Notes: generated by a model from the letters alone, not told the origin. DNA of 35,068 nucleotides from Sporolactobacillus nakayamae (GCF_900113325.1 NZ_FOOY01000019.1:1-35068), one strand, 5' to 3'; counted from the stretch's first letter, positions 8,817 through 17,418 are shown. A program made the numbers and translations.

Positions 8817-10946
8817 ATGAAAAAAGAGGAGAGCAACGCAAAAAAGGTAAACAAACCAAAAAATGCAGCAGAGGAACATTCGAAGAATAGTGGGCGATTG
8901 ACGGGCGGGAAGATAAATTCGATGGGCAAATTTATCCGAAAGTTGCCGCAAAATGTGAGTGGACGCGGTTTATCAACAATGAGTCTTCGAAAACAACTAT
9001 TGATTCCAATCGTCAGCATTATCGCTATTGTTGGCATTATTGGAGGATTATTCAGCTATCTCTATGGAGCGAGGCAGACAACAGATCAACTAACGCAATC
9101 GACGATGGCACAGTTGAAGGCAACGAATCAAACATTTGATACATACTTTGACGATGCACAGTCTGTCGCTCGCCAGTTTACGATGAGTAAAACGCTTGGA
9201 AATGTGCAAAAGAACAAGGATGAAATCCAGCTTTCTTTCCAAAACGTGCTTAGTTCCAATACAAAATATCAAGCAATCAGCTATGCATCTGCGGACAAGG
9301 ACATTGTGCGTGCGCCTCTTTACTTTTTTCCAAGGGGCTACGATCCAACTACAGAAGGCTGGTATAAGGCGGGAACTGCCGCAAACGGGAAATCGGTTTG
9401 GACCGATCCTTACAATGATAAAGTCACAAAACAAAATGTAGTAAGTGTGGCACAGGCAGTTGTTGATGAAGGAAAAGTTAAAGGCGTTGTCAAGATGGAT
9501 CTGTTCATCCAATCAATTATTAATCAGGTGAGTGCTGCCAAATTAGGTGAAACCGGCTATGCGACACTGCTTGACAGTAAAGGTACCTATATTGCGTCCC
9601 CGAAGAAAAGCCAATTGGGTAAGAGTGTCTCAGGTCAGGAATTCTACAAGAAAATGCGTGGTATGGGTAATAGCGGTAATTTTTACGCAAAGATTGATGG
9701 CTCCCAAAAGCTTGTTTCGTTCTTTAAGAATAAAACGTCCGGTTGGACCCTTATGGGGATTATTGATAAAAGCGAGATCTCTAAGCAAGCCAATTTAATC
9801 ACACTTCCATCAGTTGTGACTTTGATCATTATTATTGCAGTAGCGATCTTATTGACAAGCTACATACTTGGACGGATGATCGCGCGCTTGAGAAAGCTTC
9901 AGGAAGCTGCCGGACGGATTGAAAAGGGCGACTTAACAGTTAAAATACCCGCTGAAGGCAATGATGAATTATCACAATTAACCAAAAGCGTAAATCAGAT
10001 GGCGCAAACAAACCGTGAAGCATTTAAGAAAATGATTGATGTATCGCATCAAATTATTGGTGCTTCGCAGACATTGGTGGCTAGTGCCGAGGAGAATGTC
10101 GCTTCGGCAAATGAGATCAGCGCAACGGTAACTGAGATCGCTGCTGGGGCATCAAATCAGTCTAAATCTATTGATGATAGTCAAACGTCGCTTCAGGATC
10201 TTTTGAAGCAGGTCAATAGAATCGATGATCGCAGTAAAGAAGTTCTTAATGGAGCCTATCGGATGACGGAGTTTGCCCGTGGAGGTCTTGACAAGATGGA
10301 TCATCTATCCGTTCAATCAAAAACTTCTGCCGACACGACCCACCGGATCATTAGTACGGTTCTGAAATTGGAGGAGCATGCCAAACGTGTGCACAAGATC
10401 ATCGATGTGCTTGATGGTATTGCGAGACGAACGAATCTGTTGTCGCTAAACGCCAGCATTGAGGCGGCACATGCAGGCGAACAAGGGAAAGGTTTCGCCG
10501 TGGTTGCCGGCGAGATTCGGAAGCTTGCTCAGCAGACCAATCAGTCGCTTAAAGAAGTCACCGATATGGTTCAATCGATGAATGAGGAGATCCAGCAGGC
10601 GGTCGCTTATTGTGAGCAAACAAATGATACCCTTAAAGGTCAAGATGCGGCTGTCGCCGAATCCAATGATGCGTTTAAAGAAATCCAGAAAACGATTGAA
10701 CGCAACGTTACGGGCATGAAGACGATCGCTGATGCGATTATTAACACGAATCAACAAATTGAGCAAATAACTCAAGGCGCGCAGACGATCGCCGCAACAA
10801 GTGAAGAGACGGCCGCGAGCACAGAGGAAATGAGCGCTTCTGTTCAAGAGCAGACTGCTTCGATGGACGAGTTGAATAAATTGGCCGGTGATCTGGACCA
10901 ACAGGCTCAGATGATGCAAGAAGAAATCAAACGCTTCAAGATTTGA
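8817..10946 (+). CDS. Methyl-accepting chemotaxis protein with double-Cache sensor
   Basis: This 709-residue receptor has a basic cytoplasmic N-terminus of about 65 residues, a first membrane helix, and an extracellular dCache-type domain (about 90-320, with [16 protein letters not shown]-like features near [10 protein letters not shown]). A second membrane helix at about 330-352, HAMP, and a signalling domain with the tip [17 protein letters not shown] follow. The dCache family binds amino acids and other small ligands; the ligand here is unknown. GGGGGG stands 8 bases before the ATG. It lies 75 bp behind the first receptor, so read-through from the sigma-D promoter is possible. A strong terminator follows. 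Confidence 0.93.
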   Translation: MKKEESNAKKVNKPKNAAEEHSKNSGRLTGGKINSMGKFIRKLPQNVSGRGLSTMSLRKQLLIPIVSIIAIVGIIGGLFSYLYGARQTTDQLTQSTMAQLKATNQTFDTYFDDAQSVARQFTMSKTLGNVQKNKDEIQLSFQNVLSSNTKYQAISYASADKDIVRAPLYFFPRGYDPTTEGWYKAGTAANGKSVWTDPYNDKVTKQNVVSVAQAVVDEGKVKGVVKMDLFIQSIINQVSAAKLGETGYATLLDSKGTYIASPKKSQLGKSVSGQEFYKKMRGMGNSGNFYAKIDGSQKLVSFFKNKTSGWTLMGIIDKSEISKQANLITLPSVVTLIIIIAVAILLTSYILGRMIARLRKLQEAAGRIEKGDLTVKIPAEGNDELSQLTKSVNQMAQTNREAFKKMIDVSHQIIGASQTLVASAEENVASANEISATVTEIAAGASNQSKSIDDSQTSLQDLLKQVNRIDDRSKEVLNGAYRMTEFARGGLDKMDHLSVQSKTSADTTHRIISTVLKLEEHAKRVHKIIDVLDGIARRTNLLSLNASIEAAHAGEQGKGFAVVAGEIRKLAQQTNQSLKEVTDMVQSMNEEIQQAVAYCEQTNDTLKGQDAAVAESNDAFKEIQKTIERNVTGMKTIADAIINTNQQIEQITQGAQTIAATSEETAASTEEMSASVQEQTASMDELNKLAGDLDQQAQMMQEEIKRFKI

Positions 10947-10981
10947 TCAATGATTACCTATTAAGCTATTTAAGGGCATAC

Positions 10982-11020
10982 AAAAACAGGTCTGAGGCTT
11001 TTTCTCAGACCTGTTTTTTT
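10982..11020. terminator. Bidirectional rho-independent terminator
   Basis: A perfect 15-bp stem (10982-10996 with 11004-11018) has a short loop, a T run on the plus strand and an A run at the other end. It serves the chemoreceptor and the convergent aminopeptidase. Confidence 0.95.
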
Positions 11021-11036
11021 CAGGACAGGTTGTTAA

Positions 11037-12269
11037 TTAAATTACCCAATTGCCTTTGCGGAAAATAGGAATCTGCTTTCCGTCCGCCGTTTCACCATCA
11101 ATAGCCAATTCCCCTGACCCAACCATAAAATCTACATGTGTCAAACTTTGATTTGCGCCGAGCGATTCCAGTGTTTCAAGAGACATCTTTCGTCCACCGC
11201 GATAGTTGAATGGAAAGGAATGACCAATGGCCAAGTGGCACGAGGCATTTTCGTCAAATAATGTATTGTAGAAAATGAGATTGGTTTCTGAAATTGGTGA
11301 ATGATGCGGGACGAGGGAGACCTCGCCAAGGTAATGAGCGCCATCGTCAGTTTCAATGATTTGCTTGAGTGTGTCCTGTCCTTGTTCTGCATGATAGGCA
11401 ACGATTCTGCCGTTTTTAAAGGTAATTGAGAAGTTGTTAATCAAATTACCGCCATAGTTTAATGGTTTTGTACTGGCAACCGTCCCGTTGACTCCATTTT
11501 TATGCGGCATCGTAAATATTTCCTCAGTCGGCATGTTGGGTTGGAACGGAGTGCCTTGATCATTAACCATACCGCCGCCGACCCAAAGATGTTCTGCGGG
11601 AAGCTCAATCGTCAAATCAGTGCCCGGTGCTTTATAGTGTAATTTTTTGAAACGTTTCTCATTGAAATAGTTGAGCTTGTCTGTCAGTGATTGAATATGC
11701 TGTTTCCATGCTTCTTCAGGATTCGCTTGATCCGCACGCGTAATTTTAAAAATCTGTTGCCAAAGCGTATCCATTCGCTCGGACTCATCCATTTTCGGAA
11801 AAATGGTGGCAGACCAAGCTAGAGTTGGAACCGAGACTATTGTCCAGCTTACCTTCGCGCTGCTTTTATCATTTGAGAATTGTTTATTCGCGGCAGCAGC
11901 GGCTTTTTGCGCCGCGGCTATTCGTAGTGGATCAATTCCTTTGAGCAGTTCGGGATTGGGTGAGTAGATATAAAGGAATGCCGCATTTTGATCGGAAAGT
12001 TCCTGGAAAGTGCGCGCGCGCCAGTCAGGAAAATGGCTTAATGACTGTTCAGGAGCAAGTCCGAGCTTGAGACGTGTTATCTGTTCGTCATCCCAATCAA
12101 CGAAGACATTTCGCGCCCCAACTTCGTAAGCCCTTTTTACAACTTTCCGCACGAATTCGGGTGATTCAATAGGCGCAAAGATCATGACATCTTGATCTTT
12201 CTGCACATTAAGACCAATTGTGACCGTAATATCGGCATAATGGTCAAGTAACATTTCAAAGTTATCCAT
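11037..12269 (-). CDS. ampS: Aminopeptidase, M29 (thermophilic metalloprotease) family, AmpS-like
   Basis: This 410-residue cytosolic metallo-aminopeptidase removes N-terminal residues from peptides. Family features are an N-terminal domain with MIFAPIESPEFVRKVVKRAY and a C-terminal catalytic domain with metal-ligand candidates in PTEEIFTMP (Glu), LGEVSLVPHHSPI (Glu), CHLAIGHSF (His) and THVDFMVGS (His, Asp). The length is normal. AGGAGG lies 10 bases before the start. It is transcribed alone and ends at the shared terminator. Confidence 0.92.
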   Translation of the reverse strand: MDNFEMLLDHYADITVTIGLNVQKDQDVMIFAPIESPEFVRKVVKRAYEVGARNVFVDWDDEQITRLKLGLAPEQSLSHFPDWRARTFQELSDQNAAFLYIYSPNPELLKGIDPLRIAAAQKAAAAANKQFSNDKSSAKVSWTIVSVPTLAWSATIFPKMDESERMDTLWQQIFKITRADQANPEEAWKQHIQSLTDKLNYFNEKRFKKLHYKAPGTDLTIELPAEHLWVGGGMVNDQGTPFQPNMPTEEIFTMPHKNGVNGTVASTKPLNYGGNLINNFSITFKNGRIVAYHAEQGQDTLKQIIETDDGAHYLGEVSLVPHHSPISETNLIFYNTLFDENASCHLAIGHSFPFNYRGGRKMSLETLESLGANQSLTHVDFMVGSGELAIDGETADGKQIPIFRKGNWVI

Positions 12270-12420
12270 TCAATAAGCCTCCTGTAGGATCCGTCCGTTT
12301 TATATCGTTACCACTGTAGGCAACGTTCTTGACACCAATCATTGCCATTTTATCACAGTGCAGAAGCTTAGGCATACAGATGTAGAGCGAGGCAAACTAA
12401 GAAAACGAAAAACGGGCGAA

Positions 12421-12446
12421 ACGAATTCGGGTATTCGCATACGATA
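12421..12446 (+). promoter_or_regulatory. Sigma-K/sigma-E-like (mother-cell) promoter
   Basis: CATACGATA at 12438-12446 matches CATAnnnTA, the sigma-K -10. An AC dinucleotide in AAACG at 12421-12422 lies 15 bases upstream. It stands about 33 bp before the YjcZ-type spore gene. The elements are short, so the match is only suggestive. Confidence 0.45.
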
Positions 12447-12478
12447 GTAAGGAAAATCATGTGGAGGTGATGAGGATC

Positions 12479-12577
12479 ATGGGTGCTTCAGAAGGATATG
12501 GAAAAAGCTCAGGCTTCGCATTGGTGGTTGTTCTGTTTATTCTCTTAATCATCATTGGGGCTTCTTGTGCGTATTAA
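12479..12577 (+). CDS. yjcZ: YjcZ-family small sporulation membrane peptide
   Basis: This 32-residue peptide has a polar, Gly/Ser-rich start (MGASEGYGKSSGFA) and one hydrophobic helix ending in GASCAY. This is the hallmark of the YjcZ family (short spore-associated peptides with an FALIVVLFILLIIVGAS-like core). GGAGGTGA lies 8 bases before the ATG. A mother-cell-like promoter upstream fits expression during sporulation. The molecular function of the family is unknown. A terminator follows directly. Confidence 0.9.
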   Translation: MGASEGYGKSSGFALVVVLFILLIIIGASCAY

Positions 12578-12580
12578 CTA

Positions 12581-12619
12581 AAAAGGATCGACCGGATGTG
12601 TCCCCGCGCCGATCCTTTT
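12581..12619. terminator. Bidirectional terminator
   Basis: AAAAGGATCG (12581-12590) pairs with CGATCCTTTT (12610-12619). It separates the YjcZ gene from the convergent acetyltransferase and can serve both. Confidence 0.85.
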
Positions 12620-12630
12620 GTACATAATTT

Positions 12631-13164
12631 CTATACAGCTGTTTCGTAGACTGAACGAAAAATTTCTTCATTACACGCAAGAAACTCTTGTTCTGTCAAG
12701 GGAGTTGGGTACTGCATCATGAGTAAGTGAACGTGTTCGCCGGTTTGCTGCAAATCCGGCTGAATGTAGCCAAATTCACTAAGCGTGAAACCAAGCCGTT
12801 CATAAAAATGGATTCTGCGTTTCGCAAGATCAGTCGTTGGTGTTTCGACCTCAATAAGTACCGGTTTGTTCGCATGCTCAAGATATTCACTGAGCATGTG
12901 TGATCCGATTCCATGTCCGCGCAAGCTTGACTGTACGGCAAAGTGTTCAATAAACAGAAAATCGTGGAAAGACCACTCTGCAATAAATCCCTCTAATGCT
13001 TTTCCTGACTGATCATAGCGGGATAAAATGGTGAAATTCATTTGATTTAATAGATCGAGTTCCTTGTCACGGGAACGAAATTCTGCCTGAGGAAATGATT
13101 CTCTCATTAAATCATAAAAAAGATCAAAGTCCCCATGGTTCAATGGTTTTAATCGCTGATTCAT
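12631..13164 (-). CDS. GNAT-family N-acetyltransferase
   Basis: This 177-residue single-domain acetyltransferase has an acetyl-CoA pyrophosphate loop SLRGHGIGSHML (motif A, around residues 83-94). The preceding strand is FIEHFAVQ, and the usual late segment RIHFYERLGFTLSE follows. The substrate cannot be read from the sequence. GGAGGA sits six bases before the start. It appears monocistronic; the intergenic repeat lies upstream of it. Confidence 0.88.
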   Translation of the reverse strand: MNQRLKPLNHGDFDLFYDLMRESFPQAEFRSRDKELDLLNQMNFTILSRYDQSGKALEGFIAEWSFHDFLFIEHFAVQSSLRGHGIGSHMLSEYLEHANKPVLIEVETPTTDLAKRRIHFYERLGFTLSEFGYIQPDLQQTGEHVHLLMMQYPTPLTEQEFLACNEEIFRSVYETAV

Positions 13165-13252
13165 TCATTTTCCTCCATGTCCGTATGAGACAGCTTCATT
13201 GTTTGCATGTCAAAATACTCAATGCTAGTTTAGCATAGATGAGATACACAAG

Positions 13253-13292
13253 AACAAAGACCTTCGTCTCAAATTGAGCGGAGGTCTTTGTT
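13253..13292 (-). terminator. Terminator downstream of rsgA
   Basis: AACAAAGACC (13253-13262) pairs with GGTCTTTGTT (13283-13292), with an inner CTC/GAG stem and GU pairs. The tail has moderate T content on the minus strand. It lies after the structured repeat downstream of rsgA. Confidence 0.6.
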
Positions 13293-13294
13293 TC

Positions 13295-13451
13295 ACTGGT
13301 AAGAAAGTATAAAAAGAATTCAAGGAAACGAGTGCAAGCGGTCCGGAAAAACGCCGCATCCTGCGGCTCACCGGACACTAGGGGCGTCCATGGCCGTCGC
13401 AACTAAGTCTTCGCCTATGCCAGAGGTTTGGCGCGAAGCCCAGTTTTCTAA
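13295..13451 (+). repeat. Structured intergenic repeat, copy A
   Basis: About 155 bp match 31345-31506 closely and in the same orientation. Internal dyads are GTCCGG...CCGGAC enclosing GCCGC-ATCCT-GCGGC (about 13338-13375), a CCATGG palindrome, and a TTCGCC...GGCG arm near the end. The tail (TTTTCTAA) contains the stop codon of rsgA on the minus strand. No transposase ORF is present, so it resembles a REP or MITE-like element. Confidence 0.8.
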
Positions 13452-14503
13452 TGGCGGCGGCGCATTTCCTTATGGATGTTCTTCCAACGCGCCTTTTCCT
13501 TGAGCCGCTCCTGAACATCAGTTTTACGTTTCACGAACGCGAGCTCGCGTTGCAGTTTCAAGTAACTCGTGTAACGTTCCTGAGTTAGTCGGCCGTCTTG
13601 CAGTGCGGCCTGCACCGCGCATCCTGGCTCATTATGGTGCGTGCAGTTGCGAAAACGGCATGCAGCGGCAAGTGTTTCAATGTCTGAGAAGCTATGGTCA
13701 AGCGATTCTTCAGAAGCTGTCCAGAGTTGCAGCTCGCGCATACCCGGCGTGTCAATGAGCACACCTCCATTGGGCAGAATGATCAGTTCACGATTCGTTG
13801 TCGTGTGGCGACCGCGGTCGTCATCCGCGCGAACCGTGTTTACAAGCTGAATGTCTTTACCGCAGAGCCAGTTGGTTAAGGTCGATTTTCCGGCACCTGA
13901 CGAGCCAAGAAAAACAGCTGTTTTTCCTAAACTGAGATAGTCGGCGAATTGATCTTTTCCATCATCATGAAGCGCGCTGACGCTGATGATCGGAACGCCA
14001 AACGCAATCGCTTCGACCTCCGCTATTTTCGTTTTGAGATCGGAGCATAGATCCGCCTTACTCAGCAAGACGACAGGGTTCGCGCCACTCTCCCAGGCCA
14101 AGGTTAGGTAGCGTTCCAGCCGGCGTATGTTGAAGTCATGGTTGAGGGCCATGACCAGAAATATGGTATCGATATTGGCGGCGACAATCTGTTCAACAGT
14201 TGCCCCGCCGGCCGCATGACGTGAAAATTTACTGAAGCGGGGCAGAAGACGGTCAATGGTCGCTTTGTGTTCGGACGGACGTTCGCGAATAATGACCCAG
14301 TCACCAACTGCCGGAAAATCTTCGCGCGTATCCGCTTGGTGGCGCATCTTTCCGGCAACCTCGGCCAAATACTCACCACGCTCCGTAATCAACTTGTACT
14401 GTCCTTTATATTCGGAAATCACGCGGCCGACCGATTGACCGCTTTCAAGATTCAAGGGTGTTTCTTCTAAATGCTGATTCCAGCCATACATTTTTAAGTT
14501 CAA
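13448..14503 (-). CDS. rsgA: Ribosome small subunit-dependent GTPase A
   Basis: This 351-residue circularly permuted GTPase assists late 30S maturation. An N-terminal OB fold (VISEYKGQYKLITERGEYLAEV) precedes the G domain. The motifs occur in permuted order: G4 LLSKADL, G1 GSSGAGKST, then G3 DTPGMREL. The zinc-binding segment is CRFRNCTHHNEPGC, and the C-terminus is basic. I place the start at TTG 14503 because AGGAGG lies seven bases before it; upstream in-frame codons lack an RBS and fall in the leader. It is longer than B. subtilis YloQ and resembles the longer paralogue type. The stop codon lies inside the intergenic repeat. Its 5' leader carries an upstream ORF and a terminator. Confidence 0.93.
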   Translation of the reverse strand: MNLKMYGWNQHLEETPLNLESGQSVGRVISEYKGQYKLITERGEYLAEVAGKMRHQADTREDFPAVGDWVIIRERPSEHKATIDRLLPRFSKFSRHAAGGATVEQIVAANIDTIFLVMALNHDFNIRRLERYLTLAWESGANPVVLLSKADLCSDLKTKIAEVEAIAFGVPIISVSALHDDGKDQFADYLSLGKTAVFLGSSGAGKSTLTNWLCGKDIQLVNTVRADDDRGRHTTTNRELIILPNGGVLIDTPGMRELQLWTASEESLDHSFSDIETLAAACRFRNCTHHNEPGCAVQAALQDGRLTQERYTSYLKLQRELAFVKRKTDVQERLKEKARWKNIHKEMRRRH

Positions 14504-14537
14504 TGAAAATCCTCCTGTTGAAAGAAAATTAGGTATG

Positions 14538-14562
14538 AAAAAAAGACCGTTCACACGGTCTT
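14538..14562 (-). terminator. Intrinsic terminator inside the rsgA leader (attenuator)
   Basis: On the minus strand AAGACCGT and ACGGTCTT form an 8-bp stem with a 4-base loop, followed by a run of seven Ts (stem 14543-14562, T run 14538-14544). It lies between the promoter (14739-14767) and the rsgA start (14503), so it must be read through for rsgA expression. Confidence 0.85.
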
Positions 14563-14599
14563 CTCACAAAATGGAAGTTGCCCTGTGACAGGCCCCCGC

Positions 14600-14645
14600 T
14601 CCCTAATAGTCAGTACAACATTCAGATGTTTCTGAGTATTGGGGA
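14600..14645 (-). promoter_or_regulatory. Long leader hairpin overlapping the upstream ORF
   Basis: TCCCTAATAGTCAG (14600-14613) pairs at 12 of 14 positions with CTGAGTATTGGGGA (14632-14645). The loop contains the stop codon of the leader ORF. A ribosome on the leader ORF would melt this stem. Confidence 0.65.
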
Positions 14646-14699
14646 CCGGCGGCACGCGACAATGAGATTGTATGCGGTAATGTTCGTTACATTTGCCAT
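14622..14699 (-). CDS. Leader peptide (25 aa) upstream of rsgA
   Basis: ATG at 14699 opens a 25-codon ORF beginning MANVTNITAYNL and ending ILRNI. It is preceded by AAAGGGG at 14709-14715 with 9-base spacing, and sits just downstream of a near-consensus promoter. It lies about 120 bases before rsgA and ends inside the loop of a long hairpin. No homology is recognised. A regulatory leader-peptide role is inferred from the layout. Confidence 0.55.
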   Translation of the reverse strand: MANVTNITAYNLIVACRRSPILRNI

Positions 14700-14738
14700 A
14701 AGACAGATCCCCTTTCCTAAACTAAATTTACTCAACTC

Positions 14739-14767
14739 ATTATACGAGGAATCATCATCGCTGTAAA
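14739..14767 (-). promoter_or_regulatory. Sigma-A promoter of the rsgA leader
   Basis: On the minus strand TTTACA (14762-14767), exactly 17 bp, and a perfect TATAAT (14739-14744). It predicts a transcript start near 14732 and a leader of about 230 bases. Confidence 0.85.
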
Positions 14768-14798
14768 GGCGGATTTTAAAAGGCATGGACAGGACAAG

Positions 14799-14832
14799 CC
14801 GCGCATAAGATGAATCAGAAAGACATGCGCGG
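14799..14832. promoter_or_regulatory. GC-rich dyad upstream of the YkvI-like gene
   Basis: CCGCGCAT (14799-14806) and ATGCGCGG (14825-14832) are perfect inverted repeats 18 bases apart in the divergent rsgA/ykvI region, ending just before the ribosome binding site. It may be an operator or a 5' hairpin. Confidence 0.4.
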
Positions 14833-14858
14833 TAGTGAATGAAAAAGAGGCGATTCAA

Positions 14859-15890
14859 ATGAAAGGAAAAGTTATCGGTGTTTTACAAGTCGCGGCGACA
14901 TTCATTGGAACCGTTGTCGGCGCTGGTTTCGCCTCGGGGAGGGAAATTATTCAGTTTTTTACCCAATTCCATGCGTATGGTACGATTGGAGCCATTCTAA
15001 GCGGCGTGTTCATGACATGGATCGGTACAAAAATGATGATCTATGCAAGACGAATAGACGCTTATTCTTTTAATGAATTAATTACTGCGTTATTTGGTGA
15101 GCGAATCGGCAGCGTGATTCAAGCTTTGTTGTTTTTTATCATTTTGGGCATAACCGGAGTGATGCTGGCCGGATCAGGAGCGGTATTTGGCGAACAACTG
15201 GGCTGGAGCCGTCAGATCGGTATTTTGCTTGCTCTTTTGTTGGGTACCCTTTTTTTAATAAAAGGTGTCCGTGGGTTACTGTTTGTCAATTCACTTGTTG
15301 TCCCCTTGCTCGTTAGTTTTGTACTGCTCACATTTTGGACAAATAAAGCAGGTGCTCAATTCTTTCCGGAGTCGGGACATATTCGCTGGCTATTTGCGGC
15401 GTTTAATTATTCGGCCTTTAATTTGTCCACGGCGCTCATTGTGCTTGTCCCGATGGCAAAGGAGTTTAAAGATGAACGCGTACTGAAATATGGAGGGATT
15501 CTCGGCGGATGCGGACTCGCATTGCTTCTCTTCCTCTCCCATCTGATGATGTTGGGAAAATCCGATATCGGTCTGTACGAATTACCCATGGCGGAGATGG
15601 TACGACCACTTGGTTCATGGATGCATATCGCGTTTGTCTGCGTCATTTTCGGCGAGATACTGACTACATTTGTTGGAAATATATTCGGTCTGACCAGACA
15701 GCTTCACAGCGTGTTTCCAGCGCTGTTCACGATTCGTTTTGCCATGCTCACATTAATTATCTGTACCTTTGTTATCGGACAGTTTGGCTACGGTTCACTC
15801 ATTTCCACGCTTTATCCTCTGTATGGCGCGCTATGCGCCGTGATTTTCATCTATATGTGCTTCGTGCGCCTTCCTGAAAAACAACGCTGA
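14859..15890 (+). CDS. YkvI-like membrane transporter of the LeuT/APC fold
   Basis: This 343-residue protein has about ten membrane helices. The first helix has an unwound GTVVGAGFASGREI segment, typical of sodium-coupled LeuT-fold transporters. The family is the B. subtilis YkvI type, whose substrate is not established. ATG 14859 has AAAGAGG upstream and is preferred to the in-frame GTG at 14835. It is divergent from rsgA and appears monocistronic. I see no clear terminator behind it. Confidence 0.82.
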   Translation: MKGKVIGVLQVAATFIGTVVGAGFASGREIIQFFTQFHAYGTIGAILSGVFMTWIGTKMMIYARRIDAYSFNELITALFGERIGSVIQALLFFIILGITGVMLAGSGAVFGEQLGWSRQIGILLALLLGTLFLIKGVRGLLFVNSLVVPLLVSFVLLTFWTNKAGAQFFPESGHIRWLFAAFNYSAFNLSTALIVLVPMAKEFKDERVLKYGGILGGCGLALLLFLSHLMMLGKSDIGLYELPMAEMVRPLGSWMHIAFVCVIFGEILTTFVGNIFGLTRQLHSVFPALFTIRFAMLTLIICTFVIGQFGYGSLISTLYPLYGALCAVIFIYMCFVRLPEKQR

Positions 15891-16003
15891 CTTTGATGAA
15901 AAGTGTCTCTTATTGAAAATTATTTTACTCATTTAACAAAAAATAAAGGAAAAATTAGTTGCAATATGTAGAAGAATAAAGTAGGTTATTGATAGGCACA
16001 TAA

Positions 16004-16019
16004 GTTTCTTTTGAGAAAC
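16004..16019 (+). promoter_or_regulatory. Inverted repeat upstream of mntH
   Basis: GTTTCT-TTTG-AGAAAC forms a 6-bp dyad in the AT-rich 215-base gap before mntH. It does not match the MntR consensus I know. It could be an operator for a metal-responsive regulator or a small hairpin. I see no other gene in 15891-16051. Confidence 0.3.
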
Positions 16020-16051
16020 ATATATTCTTTGAGCAAAAAAGGAGGAGCGTC

Positions 16052-16084
16052 ATGTCCGTTCGAGAATACTCGAGACCGGACTGA
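16052..16084 (+). CDS. Short upstream ORF (10 codons) or displaced start of mntH
   Basis: ATG 16052 follows a strong AAGGAGGAGC and opens MSVREYSRPD, then TGA at 16082-16084. The mntH frame is shifted relative to it and begins 20 bases later without an RBS. It may be a coupled leader peptide, or the true mntH start broken by a one-base indel. Confidence 0.4.
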   Translation: MSVREYSRPD

Positions 16085-16104
16085 ACAAATCAGAAAAAAC
16101 GACT

Positions 16105-17385
16105 ATGGTGAAAAGACAATCTCCCGATTCAATCGGCTCAGAACCACACACGCAATCATTTGATCAGGCAATTGGGAAATCAAAAGGCTGGAGGCAAATG
16201 CTTCCATTTATTGGACCCGCGTTTATCGCGGCGGTTGCTTATATTGATCCCGGCAACTATGCGACAAATATTCAAGCTGGGTCACAATTCGGCTATATGC
16301 TTCTTTGGGTAGTCGTCGTCTCCAACTTAATGGCGATTCTCATTCAGACGTTATCCGCTAAAGTCGGCATCGCAACGTCACATAATCTTCCGGAGATTAT
16401 ACGTGACCGTTGGCCGCGAAAAGTTTCGATTTTTTATTGGATTCAAGGAGAAATTATGATCATGGCGACCGATCTCGCCGAATTTATCGGAGCGGCGCTT
16501 GGATTTCATCTCGTTTTTGGATTACCAATGATTCCATCCGCAATTTTGACTGCGATTTGCGCGCTGTTGATTCTTGTATTTCAGGTCAAGGGCTTCCGTC
16601 CGCTTGAAATGGTGATCGCCTTGATGGTTTTTATCGTGGTTATCGCGTTCAGCTTTGAAATACTTTTTGCTTTGCCCGAGTTCAAACCGTTTGTCCAAGG
16701 CTTTGTTCCGCAGTTTCAAGGAACCGAAAGTGTATTGCTCGCTGCGGGGATCCTTGGAGCCACAGTGATGCCGCATGCCATTTACATGCACTCAGGGCTC
16801 ACTTGCCGTCGGGTCATCGGACAGAACGACGCAGAACGCAAAAAGATTTTCCGATTTGAACTCATTGATATTTTGATTGCGATGATTATTGCCGGTGTGA
16901 TTAACGCAATTATGCTTGCCGTAGCAGGATCCACATTTTTCGGCAATGAAGTTATTGATGATTTGTCCGTTGCTTTCCACGGATTCAGTACGTATATCGG
17001 TCCGATTGCCGGTATTTTGTTCGGTGTCGGTCTTCTCTCTGCGGGATTGTCGAGCTCATCGGTCGGCACGCTGGCAGGCGATATTATGATGCAGGGGTTT
17101 ATTCATAAACGTATTCCGGTCTTTTTACGACGCGTCTGTTCGATGCTTCCGCCGCTGATCCTGATCATCTCGGGAGCAAACGCGACAAAAGCACTTGTTA
17201 TGAGCCAAGTAGTCTTATCGTTTGGCATCGCATTAGCAATTATTCCGCTCATTGTTTTCACAAGTAATAAGGCAATTATGGGACAGCTTGTGAACCGCAA
17301 AGTGACAACTGCCACTGCTTGGGCCATCGCGGCTGTCGTGATTTGTTTGAATGTTTTCCTGCTCTACCAAACATTCTTTGGTTAA
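16105..17385 (+). CDS. mntH: Nramp-family divalent metal (manganese) transporter
   Basis: This 426-residue proton-coupled metal importer has eleven predicted membrane helices. The Nramp signature DPGNYATNIQAG lies in helix 1 (D48-N51 region) and the second metal-site motif MPHAIYMHSG in helix 6. Substrate preference for Mn2+ is known for the bacterial family. The ATG at 16105 has no ribosome binding site; the good RBS upstream serves a 10-codon ORF in another frame, so translation is either coupled to that ORF or the N-terminus is frameshifted. The core is intact. Confidence 0.92.
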   Translation: MVKRQSPDSIGSEPHTQSFDQAIGKSKGWRQMLPFIGPAFIAAVAYIDPGNYATNIQAGSQFGYMLLWVVVVSNLMAILIQTLSAKVGIATSHNLPEIIRDRWPRKVSIFYWIQGEIMIMATDLAEFIGAALGFHLVFGLPMIPSAILTAICALLILVFQVKGFRPLEMVIALMVFIVVIAFSFEILFALPEFKPFVQGFVPQFQGTESVLLAAGILGATVMPHAIYMHSGLTCRRVIGQNDAERKKIFRFELIDILIAMIIAGVINAIMLAVAGSTFFGNEVIDDLSVAFHGFSTYIGPIAGILFGVGLLSAGLSSSSVGTLAGDIMMQGFIHKRIPVFLRRVCSMLPPLILIISGANATKALVMSQVVLSFGIALAIIPLIVFTSNKAIMGQLVNRKVTTATAWAIAAVVICLNVFLLYQTFFG

Positions 17386-17418
17386 TATAAAAATGAACGA
17401 ACTTCATACAGAAAGTTG

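Noticed and set aside
13196-13402. 68-codon minus-strand ORF covering part of repeat copy A
   Set aside because: A similar frame exists in copy B only because the repeat is shared. It has no RBS, and the dyads rather than codon pattern explain the conservation.
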